A stretch of 64,000 nucleotides of DNA from Roseiarcus sp963806935. Lineage in GTDB: Bacteria; Pseudomonadota; Alphaproteobacteria; Rhizobiales; Beijerinckiaceae. Numbering within the stretch: position 1 is the stretch's first letter; the number at the start of each line of letters is the position of its first letter. Below are positions 1 through 8,430 of this stretch, piece by piece. A program made the translations under genes and the position numbers. The notes under the pieces were generated by a model. It had not been told where the DNA came from and made no database searches. It saw only the letters and a list, made by a program, of their open reading frames with translations. The stretch spans positions 124,001 to 188,000 of the forward strand of contig CAWEAT010000022.1 in assembly GCA_963806935.1 (NCBI GenBank), written 5' to 3'.

Positions 1-90
1 GCCGACGAGAAGCGGGTGGTTTTCGAACGCCGCGGACGCCGCGAGATATAATTCCACCTGGCGCGCCGTTTCTGTCTTCTCCGCCTCCAA
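1..90 (-). CDS. possible N-terminus of a minus-strand gene running off the left edge
   Basis: Reading leftwards from a TTG at 90 there are 30 open codons with G/C-rich third positions and a natural-looking composition (includes RQVELYLAAS and FENHPLLVG). No ATG/GTG and no clear Shine-Dalgarno site precede it, and an in-frame stop lies a little further upstream. A competing reading is a plus-strand C-terminus ending in TAA at 49-51, but that stretch is very arginine-rich. No family is recognisable from so short a piece. The region 91-231 shows no other feature. Confidence 0.25.
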   Translation of the reverse strand, partial: MEAEKTETARQVELYLAASAAFENHPLLVG

Positions 91-231
91 GGCGGGCGCG
101 ATTCTTATCCCCTGATCTTATCCCCTGAGCAAATTCGAGGCCAGCGTCGGCGCCGTCGCTCCCGCCAACCCGGTGGACAGCGGCTTAAGCGAGTCTCGGC
201 AGGCTCGGCGCCCTGCGCTAAGCTCCCCCGC

Positions 232-669
232 ATGACCCTGCACCTGATCAAGCTCTGCGTCGGCGCCGATTCGCTTGCCGACCTACGCGAATGGATGGCG
301 GCGCGGATGGCGGAGGCCAGGCGCCGCCGCGCGCCGCTCCGGCATGCCCACGTCACCCGGATGGCGCCGAAGCGGGCGGCGGACATTCTCGACGACGGTT
401 CGCTTTACTGGGTCATCAAGGGCCAGATCGGCGCGCGCCAGCGCGTCATCGGCATCGAGCCGTTCGTCGATTCCGCCGGGATCGGGCGATGCAAGCTGTG
501 GCTCGACGGCGACGTGATCGCGGTTGCGCCGCGGCCGATGCGGGCCTTTCAGGGCTGGCGCTATTTCGAGGCGAAGTCGGCGCCGCCCGACATCGACGAG
601 AGCCAGCCCGGCTTCGCCGACATGCCGGACGCGATGCGCCGCGAGCTGGCGGGGCTTGGGCTGCTGTAA
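232..669 (+). CDS. DUF1489 family protein
   Basis: A 145-residue protein starting MTLHLIKLCVGADS, the opening typical of the DUF1489 family (COG5458), which is widespread in Alphaproteobacteria and has no assigned biochemical role. Family-like segments include the tryptophan region REWMAARM near residue 20, SLYWVIKGQIGARQ near 57-70 and RPMRAFQGWRYF near 102-113. No signal peptide or membrane segment is visible, so it is probably cytoplasmic. Length fits the family. It lies 74 bp upstream of a VWA-like gene on the same strand. Family assignment is by pattern recognition; function is unknown. Confidence 0.8.
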   Translation: MTLHLIKLCVGADSLADLREWMAARMAEARRRRAPLRHAHVTRMAPKRAADILDDGSLYWVIKGQIGARQRVIGIEPFVDSAGIGRCKLWLDGDVIAVAPRPMRAFQGWRYFEAKSAPPDIDESQPGFADMPDAMRRELAGLGLL

Positions 670-743
670 ATTTGCGCTTTCCCGGCTTGTGGCTCAATAG
701 CCAACGCCCAATCTAATGCCTCGACGCAACGCTTGAGGCCCGC

Positions 744-1454
744 ATGGACAAGGACAAGGACGGCGCGCTCGCCCGGCGGAGCGGCGCCGACGACATCGCC
801 GCCTTCGTCGAGGCGGCGAAAAAGGTTCCGGCGCCAGCCGCGTCCGGCCGCGGGCGGCTGATCTTCGCCCTCGATGCGACCATGAGCCGCCAGCCGACCT
901 GGGACCTCGCCCAGGGGCTGCAGGCGAACATGTTCCAGGTCGCCGCCGGGCTTGGCGGCCTCGACGTCCAGCTCGTCTACTTCCGCGGCATGGACGAATG
1001 CCGGGCGTCCAATTTCGTCTCCGGCGGGCAGGGGCTGGCCGAACTCATGAGCCGGATCGGCGTGCGCGGCGGATCGACGCAGATCCGCAAGGTGCTGGCC
1101 CACGCGCGCGACGAGGCCAAGCGCGCCAGGGTCGGTGCGCTCGTCTTCGTCGGCGACGCGATGGAGGAGGACCCCGACCGGCTCGCGGTCCTCGCCGGCG
1201 AGCTCGCGCTGCTCGGGGTCAAGGCGTTCATGTTCCAGGAGGGGCGCGATCCGGCGGCGAGGCGGACGTTCGGCGAGATCGCGCGCCTGACCGGCGGGGC
1301 GTATAGCGCCTTCGACGCGGGCGCGTCGGCGCGGCTCGCGGCGCTGTTGCGGGCGGCTGCGGCCTATGCCGCGGGAGGCCAGACGGCGCTCGCGCGCGAG
1401 GCGGCCGCCGACCCGGAGGCGCGGCTGTTGTTGTCGCAGATGCGGGCCAAGTGA
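744..1454 (+). CDS. VWA-domain-like protein
   Basis: A 236-residue cytoplasmic protein. From about residue 36 it reads RLIFALDATMSRQPTWD, a hydrophobic strand followed by DxTxS, which resembles the metal-binding D-x-S-x-S motif of von Willebrand factor A domains in degenerate form (D-A-T-M-S). Later strands GALVFVGDAMEE and VKAFMFQEG fit the alternating alpha/beta fold. Tandem VWA-like and J-domain genes of this kind occur together in Rhizobiales. A GAGG Shine-Dalgarno lies just upstream of the ATG. The last five codons and stop form the first unit of a short tandem repeat (1440-1506). Specific substrate or partner is unknown; the J-domain protein downstream may be functionally linked. Confidence 0.7.
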   Translation: MDKDKDGALARRSGADDIAAFVEAAKKVPAPAASGRGRLIFALDATMSRQPTWDLAQGLQANMFQVAAGLGGLDVQLVYFRGMDECRASNFVSGGQGLAELMSRIGVRGGSTQIRKVLAHARDEAKRARVGALVFVGDAMEEDPDRLAVLAGELALLGVKAFMFQEGRDPAARRTFGEIARLTGGAYSAFDAGASARLAALLRAAAAYAAGGQTALAREAAADPEARLLLSQMRAK

Positions 1455-1506
1455 TGCGGGCAAGTGATGCGGGCAAGTGATGCGGGCAACTGATGCGGGC
1501 CGAGTG
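1440..1506. repeat. 13-14 bp tandem repeat, five units
   Basis: Five head-to-tail units of atgcgggcaagtg and close variants at 1440-1453, 1454-1466, 1467-1479, 1480-1492 and 1493-1506. Units 2 and 3 are identical; units 1 and 5 carry one extra base. The first unit overlaps the last codons and the TGA of the VWA-like gene. The array looks like slippage duplication of the gene's 3' end. Confidence 0.9.
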
Positions 1507-1595
1507 AAGTTGGCGTAGTCTCGGCTTCGAGAAGAGCGAGATTGCCCGGGCCGCCGAGCCCCTCAGCCTCCGGCCGGACTGAAAGCGCTACTGGA

Positions 1596-2312
1596 ATGAA
1601 CTTTGTCATCGGCCTGATCTTGCTGTTTCTTTTGCTGACAGCGATCAAGCAGTTCGCACGCCTGGACGCCGCTGCGGCGGCGCGAATCGTGCGCCACGGC
1701 GGCGGCGTGATCGGGATGATCGGCGCGCTTCTCCTGCTCCTGCGCGGCCGCGTCAGCCTCGCGGCTGCGGTCGCCGGCATGGTGGCGAGCTTCGCCGGCT
1801 GGCGCACGCCCGCCGCCGGCTCGTCGCCATTTCGCGACGCCGGGCGCGGCGCCCGGCCGGGACGCGCCTCCTCGGCGCGCTCGGCGATGATCGAGATGCG
1901 GCTCGATCTCGACACCGGCGCGATCGCCGGCAAGGTGCTCGGCGGGTCCTACGCGGGCAGGGCGCTGGAAACCCTCTCGCGGCCGGAGCTCATCAATCTT
2001 CGCCAGGAGCTCGAGCGCGACGATCCGGAGGGGGTGAACCTCTTAGAGGCGTATCTCGACCGCCGGTTCGCCGGCTGGCGTGAGGCAGACCAGGGTGAGT
2101 CTCAGGGGCGGGGGAAGGGCGGCGCCGGCGGGGCGATGTCGCGCAAGGAGGCGCTCGAAGTCCTGGGTCTCGCCGAAGGCGCGGGCGCGGCCGAAATCAT
2201 CCGCGCCCATCGGACCTTGATGAAAAAGTTTCATCCAGATCATGGCGGCTCGACCGCGCTTGCCGCGAGGGTCAATCAGGCCAAGGACGTTTTGATGCAG
2301 CGACAAGGCTAG
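1596..2312 (+). CDS. membrane-anchored J-domain protein (DnaJ C-terminal)
   Basis: A 238-residue protein. The chosen start MNFVIGLILLFLL places a hydrophobic segment at the very N-terminus; a second hydrophobic stretch follows at about residues 36-66 (GVIGMIGALLLLL and onward). The C-terminal ~65 residues form a J-domain: MSRKEALEVLGL, then LMKKFHPDHGG containing the HPD tripeptide that stimulates Hsp70 ATPase, then a short helix to the end. The layout resembles TIM14/DjlA-like co-chaperones, with membrane anchor first and J-domain last. It probably recruits DnaK to the membrane face. An upstream in-frame ATG at 1542 exists, but the sequence before 1596 is not hydrophobic or family-like. Confidence 0.8.
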   Translation: MNFVIGLILLFLLLTAIKQFARLDAAAAARIVRHGGGVIGMIGALLLLLRGRVSLAAAVAGMVASFAGWRTPAAGSSPFRDAGRGARPGRASSARSAMIEMRLDLDTGAIAGKVLGGSYAGRALETLSRPELINLRQELERDDPEGVNLLEAYLDRRFAGWREADQGESQGRGKGGAGGAMSRKEALEVLGLAEGAGAAEIIRAHRTLMKKFHPDHGGSTALAARVNQAKDVLMQRQG

Positions 2313-2348
2313 ACAGGGCTCCTGAGAGGCGGACGGCTTCGAAGGACT

Positions 2349-4055
2349 TCAGTCGTGGGCGGGGAAACAGGCAAATCCATTGCGTTTGAGGGAGCGGCAG
2401 GCGGATTCGGCGGACGCCGAATCGACCATTGCGAATCGCGCCCGGTAAACCTTGCCGTCGCCCATGCGCACGGTCTCCGTGACCGGCTTGGCCGCGGCGA
2501 GGGCGCCGCCGTTGCGTTCGCGGGCGCGGGTCAAAAGGGCGTTCGCCTTGGCGAGGTCGTCGGTCGCGCCGATCTGGATCATCCAGCTTCCGGGCGCCGC
2601 CGAGCCGTCGCCGCGGCGATCCTCGCCCTGGCTCGGCGCCTTGGCGGGCTGAGCGCGCGCGAAGCTGGTCGTCTGGGCGGGCGTCGGCAAGGGCTGGCGA
2701 CGGCGGTCGAGCTCGGGGCCTTGCGGCCGTTCGGGCGGCATGACCAGCGCGCTCGCCAGCGCCAGCCGTTCGGCGGTCCTCTTCGCCGCCGACGCCGCGG
2801 CGACGGCGGGGCGCGCGGCCGCGGCGGATCGGGCGGATGCGCGCGCGGGCGCGGCCGTCTCGGTCGCGGTGGCGACCGGGGCCGCGGTTTCGTCGTCTCC
2901 GTCGGCGTTGTCGCCTTCCCCGGTCGACGGCTCGGGATCCCGTTCGGCGACGCGCTGAGGCGCGGGCGCCGCGCGGGCGCGGACCGGCGGCTCTTCGCGG
3001 ACGGGGGCGCCCGGGTCGGGCGCGGCGTCGGCGATCGCGGTCGCGGTGCGCGCGGTCGAAGCCTCGGCGAGATGGTCGGCGATCAGGTTCTGCATGATCC
3101 GGTCGCGCCCCGCCGCGCTGCGGCCGCCCATGACGACGGCGATCAACGAGCGGCCGTCGCGATGGACCGAAGTCAGGAGATTGAAGCCGGACGCCCTCGT
3201 GTAGCCGGTCTTGATGCCGTCGACGCCGTCGACGCGGCCGAGCAGATGGTTGTGATTGCCGATGACCTCGCCGTCGTAGTCGAACTCGGCGGTCGAGAAA
3301 TAATGGAAGTAGCGCGGAAACCGCTCCTCGAGCGCGCGCCCGAGGATGGTGAGGTCATGCGCCGTGGTCACCTGCTCGTCGTTGGGAAGTCCGGAGGCGT
3401 TGCGATAGAGCGTGCTCGACATCCCGAGCTCGTGGGCCTTGCGGGTCATCATGTCGGCGAAATTGTCTTCCGTCTGGCCGACCGCCTCGGAAATCGCGAC
3501 CGCCACGTCGTTCGCCGAACGGGTGACGACCGCCTTGATCGCGTCCTCGACGCTGATCGTTTCGCCGGGCCGGAGGCCGAGCTTCGAGGGCTCCTGCGCG
3601 GCGGCGTGCTCGGAGATCGGGATCTGGGTGCGAAGCGTCATCGCGCCTTGGTCGAGCTTCTCGAACAACAGGTAGAGCGTCATCACCTTGGTGATGGAGG
3701 CCGGATGACGCAGGCCGTTCTCGTCCGCGGAATAAAGCGTTTGGCCGCTGTTGGCGTCGACGACGAGCGCCGAAAAGGCCGGTGAGCCTGAAACCGCCCC
3801 GGCCACCTGCCGGACCCCGTGGACCCGCCCGCGATGCGCGTAACGCGGGTAATGGGCCGCGTGAGCGTAATGGGCACGGGCGGCATGGGCGTAATGGGCG
3901 GGGCGCGCGACTGGCCCGTGATAGCGATAATAATGCCGATAGTGATGGGCCTCGGCGGGCGCGCTGGCGACGAGAAGCGCCGAAGCCGAGATCAGGGCCG
4001 CCGTCGCCAGACGAGCAAGCCGGCCGATTGGGGAGCAACCGTTACGCAACGCCAT
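2349..4055 (-). CDS. D-alanyl-D-alanine carboxypeptidase (peptidase S11) with SPOR domain
   Basis: A 568-residue exported penicillin-binding protein. A signal peptide occupies residues 1-36 (cleavage after AEA). Residues 37-80 form an unusual His/Tyr/Ala-rich segment (HYRHYYRYHG, HYAHAARAHYAHAAHYP). The S11 transpeptidase fold follows with its three catalytic motifs: S120-ITK, S180-AN and K282-TG. A long Ala/Pro/Arg-rich linker (about 330-485) leads to a C-terminal SPOR domain (about 487-568, beginning GSWMIQIGAT), which binds denuded glycan at division sites. It should trim the terminal D-Ala of peptidoglycan stem peptides in the periplasm. It is divergent from the phasin-clp genes, an arrangement familiar in Rhizobiales. 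Confidence 0.93.
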   Translation of the reverse strand: MALRNGCSPIGRLARLATAALISASALLVASAPAEAHHYRHYYRYHGPVARPAHYAHAARAHYAHAAHYPRYAHRGRVHGVRQVAGAVSGSPAFSALVVDANSGQTLYSADENGLRHPASITKVMTLYLLFEKLDQGAMTLRTQIPISEHAAAQEPSKLGLRPGETISVEDAIKAVVTRSANDVAVAISEAVGQTEDNFADMMTRKAHELGMSSTLYRNASGLPNDEQVTTAHDLTILGRALEERFPRYFHYFSTAEFDYDGEVIGNHNHLLGRVDGVDGIKTGYTRASGFNLLTSVHRDGRSLIAVVMGGRSAAGRDRIMQNLIADHLAEASTARTATAIADAAPDPGAPVREEPPVRARAAPAPQRVAERDPEPSTGEGDNADGDDETAAPVATATETAAPARASARSAAAARPAVAAASAAKRTAERLALASALVMPPERPQGPELDRRRQPLPTPAQTTSFARAQPAKAPSQGEDRRGDGSAAPGSWMIQIGATDDLAKANALLTRARERNGGALAAAKPVTETVRMGDGKVYRARFAMVDSASAESACRSLKRNGFACFPAHD

Positions 4056-4467
4056 GAACGCGCCCTATTCGACTTCGCTCAACGGCTGAGGCCAAGCCGC
4101 TCACCCGTTGCGCAACTCACACGGTCGTGAACGATATGTCGGCGCGGTTACGCTGCGGTTAACGGAACGACGCCCGAATCACCGGATCCTCCGCAAGTCG
4201 TTGGAATCGCGGACTCGGGCCCGGGACCTTGCGACCCGCGCAGTTAAAGTTCCGCTTAAGCTCTTCAGTGCAATTGATTATAAATCTGCCAGTTTTGTCG
4301 GCAAAACTGAAGCGACCGCCTGGCCCCGGCGCCCCGTCGGCCGCGGCAAAATGCTGCATTGCAAAAAAGCACCTTGACTTTCATTGTGCAGTGCACATAT
4401 TGGGGTCATTGAGAGATCGTTCCTATCACTTAACTTGAGGAGCGACACAAACGAGAAAGGAGCAGCC
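4056..4467. other. intergenic region between divergent dacA-like and phasin genes
   Basis: A 412-base non-coding stretch holding the promoters of two divergent genes. The left part (4056-4330) shows no recognisable element. The right part is AT-richer and contains TGCA-rich motifs (atgctgcattgca near 4350) and the phasin promoter described separately. Confidence 0.6.
4374..4402 (+). promoter_or_regulatory. phasin promoter with embedded palindrome (candidate PhaR operator)
   Basis: A TTGACT hexamer at 4374-4379 is followed after 17 bases by ATATTG at 4397-4402, a sigma70-like spacing. The perfect palindrome TGTGCA-G-TGCACA at 4385-4397 sits between and overlaps these elements. A second TGCA-rich motif lies upstream at about 4350-4362. 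PHB-responsive repressors (PhaR family) are known to control phaP genes through TGC/GCA-type sites, so this is a plausible operator; the assignment to PhaR is inference. Confidence 0.5.
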
Positions 4468-4811
4468 ATGACCGCCACCACACCGACGTTCGACGAATTC
4501 CAGAAGTTCTCCAAGGAGCAGCTTGAGGCTTTCACCTCGGCTTCGACCACGCTGTCGAAGGGATTGCAGGATATCGCCACCGAGTTCGACCGACTATTCG
4601 AAGAAGGCGTTCGCCGCCGGCACCGCGATGTTCGAGAAGCTTCTCGGCGCGCGCAGCGTCGAAATCCGCGGTTCAGATCCAGACCGAATTCGCCAAGCAG
4701 GCCTATGAGGGCTTCGTCGCCCAGGCGACCAAGGTCTCGGAGCTCTACACCCGAGTGGCCACCGACGCGCTGAAGCCGGTCACCACGGCCTACGCGAGCA
4801 TCCAGAAGTAA
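4468..4811 (+). CDS. phasin (PHB granule protein), two apparent frameshifts
   Basis: A small polyhydroxyalkanoate granule-coating protein of about 114 residues once two one-base shifts are bridged. Frame 1 gives MTATTPTFDEFQKFSKEQLE to IATEF; frame 2 continues TDYSKKAFAAGTAMFEKLLG; frame 3 gives VQIQTEFAKQAYEGF, then QATKVSELY, and ends at TAA 4809-4811. The shifts lie near 4587 and 4668, each consistent with one extra base. All three pieces match the phasin family in order, so an intact gene with sequence errors is more likely than a pseudogene. A strong AAGGAG site precedes the ATG. The terminator at 4863-4895 suggests it is transcribed alone. Confidence 0.85.
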
Positions 4812-5278
4812 TCGGCGATCCTCTCGCCCTTGAGGCGGGAAAATAAATCGCTCACAGCTGACGCCGGCGCCTTCGAAGCGCCGGCTTTTTATTTTCATCG
4901 TTTGCGAACGAATTGTCCTCTCGCCGCGTTTCCGAGCAAAGTCGGCGAATTGAGCGAAGATGGGAGAATGGAAAGCGCGCGTTGGCAGCTTCTCGCCATT
5001 CGAGGCGAGGAGGGTCTTGCGCGCAACGGACAAATTGGCAATGCTGACATCCGGCGACGACATCTAGCGCTGACTGCGCGTCGTACATAGATTGAGTTGC
5101 TTGAGTTTCGTGCGTGCGTAACGATGTGCGTTCAGGGCCAACCGGCATCAATCGGGGTCGATCCGTGGCTGCCGTCTCAAATCCGTTGGTTGTTCGGCTG
5201 CGAGCGGGAATGGCTCGACTGGCGCGCTGGCTCTATCCGGGGTTCGGCGCCGGTTCGGCGCAAACTCCCGCGCAGCTG
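4812..5278. other. intergenic region phasin-clpS
   Basis: A 467-base gap. It contains the phasin terminator (4863-4895) and presumably the clpS promoter; I see no convincing promoter hexamers and no supported small gene. An open frame reads into clpS from 5114, but residues before the chosen start are not ClpS-like. Confidence 0.5.
4863..4895 (+). terminator. rho-independent terminator of phasin gene
   Basis: Perfect stem gccggcgc (4863-4870) and gcgccggc (4878-4885) with a seven-base loop, followed directly by a T-rich run at 4886-4895. Correctly placed 51 bases after the phasin stop. Confidence 0.9.
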
Positions 5279-5614
5279 ATGGCCGCGCGCGAAACCAAAA
5301 GAGGGGGAGAAACACCGGGCGCCGGCGCGGCGGTCATCACGCGCACCCGGACGCAGACCAAGCGTCCGAATATGTATCGCGTGCTGTTGCTCAACGACGA
5401 CTACACGCCGATGGAATTCGTGATTTCAATTCTGCAGGCGTTCTTCAACAAGGACGCCCAGGAGGCGACACAGATCATGCTCCAGGTCCACAACACCGGC
5501 GTCGGCGAGTGCGGCGTCTACACCTATGAGATCGCGGAGACCAAAGTGTCGCAGGTGATGGATCACGCGCGTAAGAATCAGCACCCCCTTCAATGCATCA
5601 TGGAAAAGAAGTGA
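5279..5614 (+). CDS. clpS: ClpS, ATP-dependent Clp protease adaptor
   Basis: A 111-residue adaptor that binds N-degron substrates and delivers them to ClpAP. The core has the hallmark MYRVLLLNDDYTPMEFV, including the Asn-Asp-Asp stretch that contacts the substrate alpha-amino group. It continues with VHNTGVGECGVYTYEIAETK and ends HPLQCIMEKK, like rhizobial ClpS. The start ATG 5279 gives the usual short polar N-terminal extension; longer in-frame starts at 5114 and 5210 exist but add non-family sequence. clpA follows after 10 bases, so the pair is probably co-transcribed. Confidence 0.95.
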   Translation: MAARETKRGGETPGAGAAVITRTRTQTKRPNMYRVLLLNDDYTPMEFVISILQAFFNKDAQEATQIMLQVHNTGVGECGVYTYEIAETKVSQVMDHARKNQHPLQCIMEKK

Positions 5615-5624
5615 AAGGCGCCCG

Positions 5625-8053
5625 ATGCCGATTTTCTCCCGCGCGCTCGAAAAGACCCTCCGTCGGGCGCTATCGCTCGCCAACGAGCGCCGTCACGAAT
5701 ATGCGACGCTCGAGCATCTGCTGCTGGCGCTGATCGACGACGTCGACGCGGCTGCGGTGCTGCGCGCCTGCGGGGTCGATCTCGACGGGTTGCGCAAGAC
5801 CGTCGTCCATTATCTCGATACCGAGCTCGAGAACCTGGTCGTCGACAGCCAGGAGGAGGCCAAGGCGACGAACGGCTTCCAGCGCGTGGTGCAGAGGGCT
5901 GCGTTCCACGTCCAGTCGTCGGGTCGCGAGGAAGTGACCGGCGCCAACGTGCTGGTCGCGATCTTCGCCGAGCGCGAGACGCACGCGGCATATTTCCTGC
6001 AGGAACAGGATATGACCCGCTATGACGCGGTCAATTACATCAGTCACGGGATCGCCAAGCGTCCGGGTCACGCCGATCCCTCCCGCCTGCCGCGCGGGAC
6101 CGACGAAGACCACGAAGCGCGCGAACTCGAAGGAGTCGAAGGACAATTCCGATTCAAAGAAAAAGGAAGGCGCCTTGGAAGCATATTGCGTCAACCTCAA
6201 TCGGAAGGCGCGAGAGGGGCGCATCGATCCGCTCATCGGCCGCGAGGCCGAAGTTCAGCGCACGATCCAGGTGCTGTGCCGCCGGCAGAAGAACAATCCG
6301 CTGCTGGTCGGCGACCCTGGAGTCGGCAAGACGGCGATTGCCGAGGGTCTCGCGCGCAAGATCGTAAACTCGGACGTGCCCGAGGTGCTTGCCGAAATCA
6401 ACCGTGTTCGCGCTCGACATGGGCGCGCTGCTCGCCGGCACCCGGTATCGCGGCGACTTCGAGGAGCGCCTGAAGCAGGTGATGAAGGAGATCGAGCAGC
6501 ATAAGGATGCAATTCTCTTCATCGACGAGATTCACACCGTCATCGGCGCCGGCGCCACCTCCGGCGGCGCCATGGACGCATCGAACCTGCTCAAGCCCGC
6601 GCTCGCGCAGGGAACGCTTCGCTGCATAGGTTCAACCACTTACAAGGAATATCGGCAGTACTTCGAGAAGGATCGGGCGCTCGTCCGCCGGTTCCAGAAG
6701 ATCGACGTCAAGGAGCCGAGCGTCGCCGACGCGATCGAGATCCTCAAAGGGCTCAAGCCCTATTTCGAGGAGTTCCACAAGCTGCGCTACACCGGAGAAG
6801 CGGTGAAGGCGGCGGTCGAATTGTCGTCGCGCTACATCCACGACCGCAAGCTGCCCGACAAGGCGATCGACGTGATCGACGAGACGGGCGCCTCGCAGAT
6901 GCTGGTGCCGGAGCCCAAGCGCAAGAAGACGATCGGCGTCAAGGAAATCGAGGCGACCGTCGCGTCCATGGCGCGAATCCCGCCGAAGTCGGTGTCGAAG
7001 GACGACACCGAGGTGCTCCTGCACCTCGAGGAGACGCTGAAGCGCGCCGTCTATGGCCAGGACGAAGCGGTCGCGGCGCTGGCGTCGGCGATCAAGCTTG
7101 CCCGCGCCGGCCTGCGCGACCAGGAGAAGCCGATCGGCTGCTACCTGTTCTCCGGCCCGACCGGCGTCGGCAAGACCGAGGCCGCGCGCCAGCTGTCGCT
7201 CAGCCTCGGACTGGAGCTCGTCCGATTCGACATGTCGGAATACATGGAGCGCCATACGGTCTCGCGCCTGATCGGCGCGCCGCCAGGCTATGTCGGCTTC
7301 GATCAGGGCGGTCTCCTGACCGACGCCATCGACCAGCATCCGCACTCGGTTCTGCTTCTGGACGAGATCGAGAAGGCGCATCCGGATCTGTTCAACATCC
7401 TTCTGCAGATCATGGATCACGGCAAGCTGACCGACCACTCGGGCAAAGCCATCGACTTCCGCAACGTAATTCTGATCATGACCACCAATGCGGGGGCGCG
7501 CGATCTCGCCAGCGCCGCCTTCGGCTTCCACAAGACGAAGCGCGAGGGCGACGACCGCGAAGCGATCGACCGGCTGTTCGCGCCGGAGTTCCGCAACCGG
7601 CTCGACGCGATCGTGCCGTTCTCGCGCCTGCCCGAATCAGTCATCGCTCGCGTCGTGGACAAGTTCATCCTCCAGCTCGAAGCCCAGCTCAGCGACCGCA
7701 ACGTCACGATCGAGCTGACGGACGAAGCGCGCGAGTGGCTGGTCAAGAACGGCTATGATGAGGCGATGGGCGCCCGCCCGATGGCGCGGGTGATCCAGAC
7801 CCAGATCAAGACGCCGCTCGCCGACGAAGTGCTGTTTGGACGGTTGAAGAGCGGCGGCGTGGTCAAGGTCGTGGTCACGGCCGACGAGACGGGCGGAAAG
7901 AAGCTCAGCTTCGTCTATCCGGAAGGGCCGGCCCAACCCCGGCTCGAGCGCGACCTCATCGTTGCCGCCGGCGCACGCCGTTCGCGCAAGCGCGTGGAGC
8001 CCGCTGAACTCCGGGCCCAAGGAGCCTGCCCCCGAAGAGCCGTAGACGGCTAA
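5625..8053 (+). CDS. clpA: ClpA, AAA+ unfoldase of ClpAP, with apparent frameshifts
   Basis: Encodes the two-ring AAA+ chaperone that unfolds proteins for ClpP. The N-domain (MPIFSRALEKTLRRALSLAN onward) is in frame 3 to about 6140. Frame 1 carries the first ATPase module with Walker A GDPGVGKT to about 6395. Frame 2 carries the rest: LLAGTRYRGDFEERL, Walker B LFIDEIH, second Walker A GPTGVGKT, second Walker B LLLDEIEKAHPD, and TTNAGA. Shifts near 6140 and 6393-6398 each fit one extra base. A third shift near 8000 is possible, because the third frame gives the more family-like tail KEPAPEEP ending at 8045. Total length fits ClpA (about 800 residues). Domain order is otherwise complete, so sequence errors are the likely cause. 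Confidence 0.92.
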
Positions 8054-8430
8054 AGAGGCGTTCTGGTCCACCCGGCGCTCGCGACCGGCGGCGGAGGGTC
8101 GACGACGACATTCCGGTTTGAGCGCCGGCCGGAACGACGCTCAGGCCCATGCCTCTGACGACGTGGAGCCGGATCTGCCGTGCCCGCCGCTCGGCCGCCT
8201 TTGCCACGGGCTTAGGACGACGGCGCCAGCAGCCAATCGCGATACCCTCAAAGTGAGAATTGCAGGCCCGAAGCGGCTCGCCGACGGGAATGCTCGGCCG
8301 TCGCGCTTGAAGGGGGATAGCAGCCCGCGATTCGCTTGTGCCTTCGGGAGCGCGGGGCAAAGGCAAAAAAAACCGGAGGAAAGTCGCCTTTCCTCCGGCC
8401 AAAATCAGTTCAGATCGGAGCGCTGAGCGC
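8054..8430. other. intergenic region clpA / porin (convergent)
   Basis: A 377-base stretch between two convergent genes. Apart from the porin terminator at 8365-8398 nothing recognisable was seen; short open frames here have unnatural composition. Confidence 0.5.
8365..8398 (-). terminator. rho-independent terminator of the porin gene
   Basis: An 11-bp perfect stem (8373-8383 with 8388-8398, tetraloop tcgc). On the minus strand it is followed by a run of eight T residues (8365-8372). It lies about 32 bases beyond the porin stop codon. Confidence 0.92.

Noticed and set aside
2355..3785. 476-codon plus-strand open frame antisense to the DD-carboxypeptidase
   Set aside because: No domain features; opposite strand carries SxxK, SxN and KTG motifs.
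7985..8045. Third frameshift near the end of clpA
   Set aside because: The alternative tail KEPAPEEP looks more ClpA-like, but the C-terminus of ClpA varies, so it is only mentioned as possible and not counted.
8118..8426. 102-codon open frame in the clpA-porin gap
   Set aside because: Unnatural composition, runs into the porin terminator, no ribosome site.
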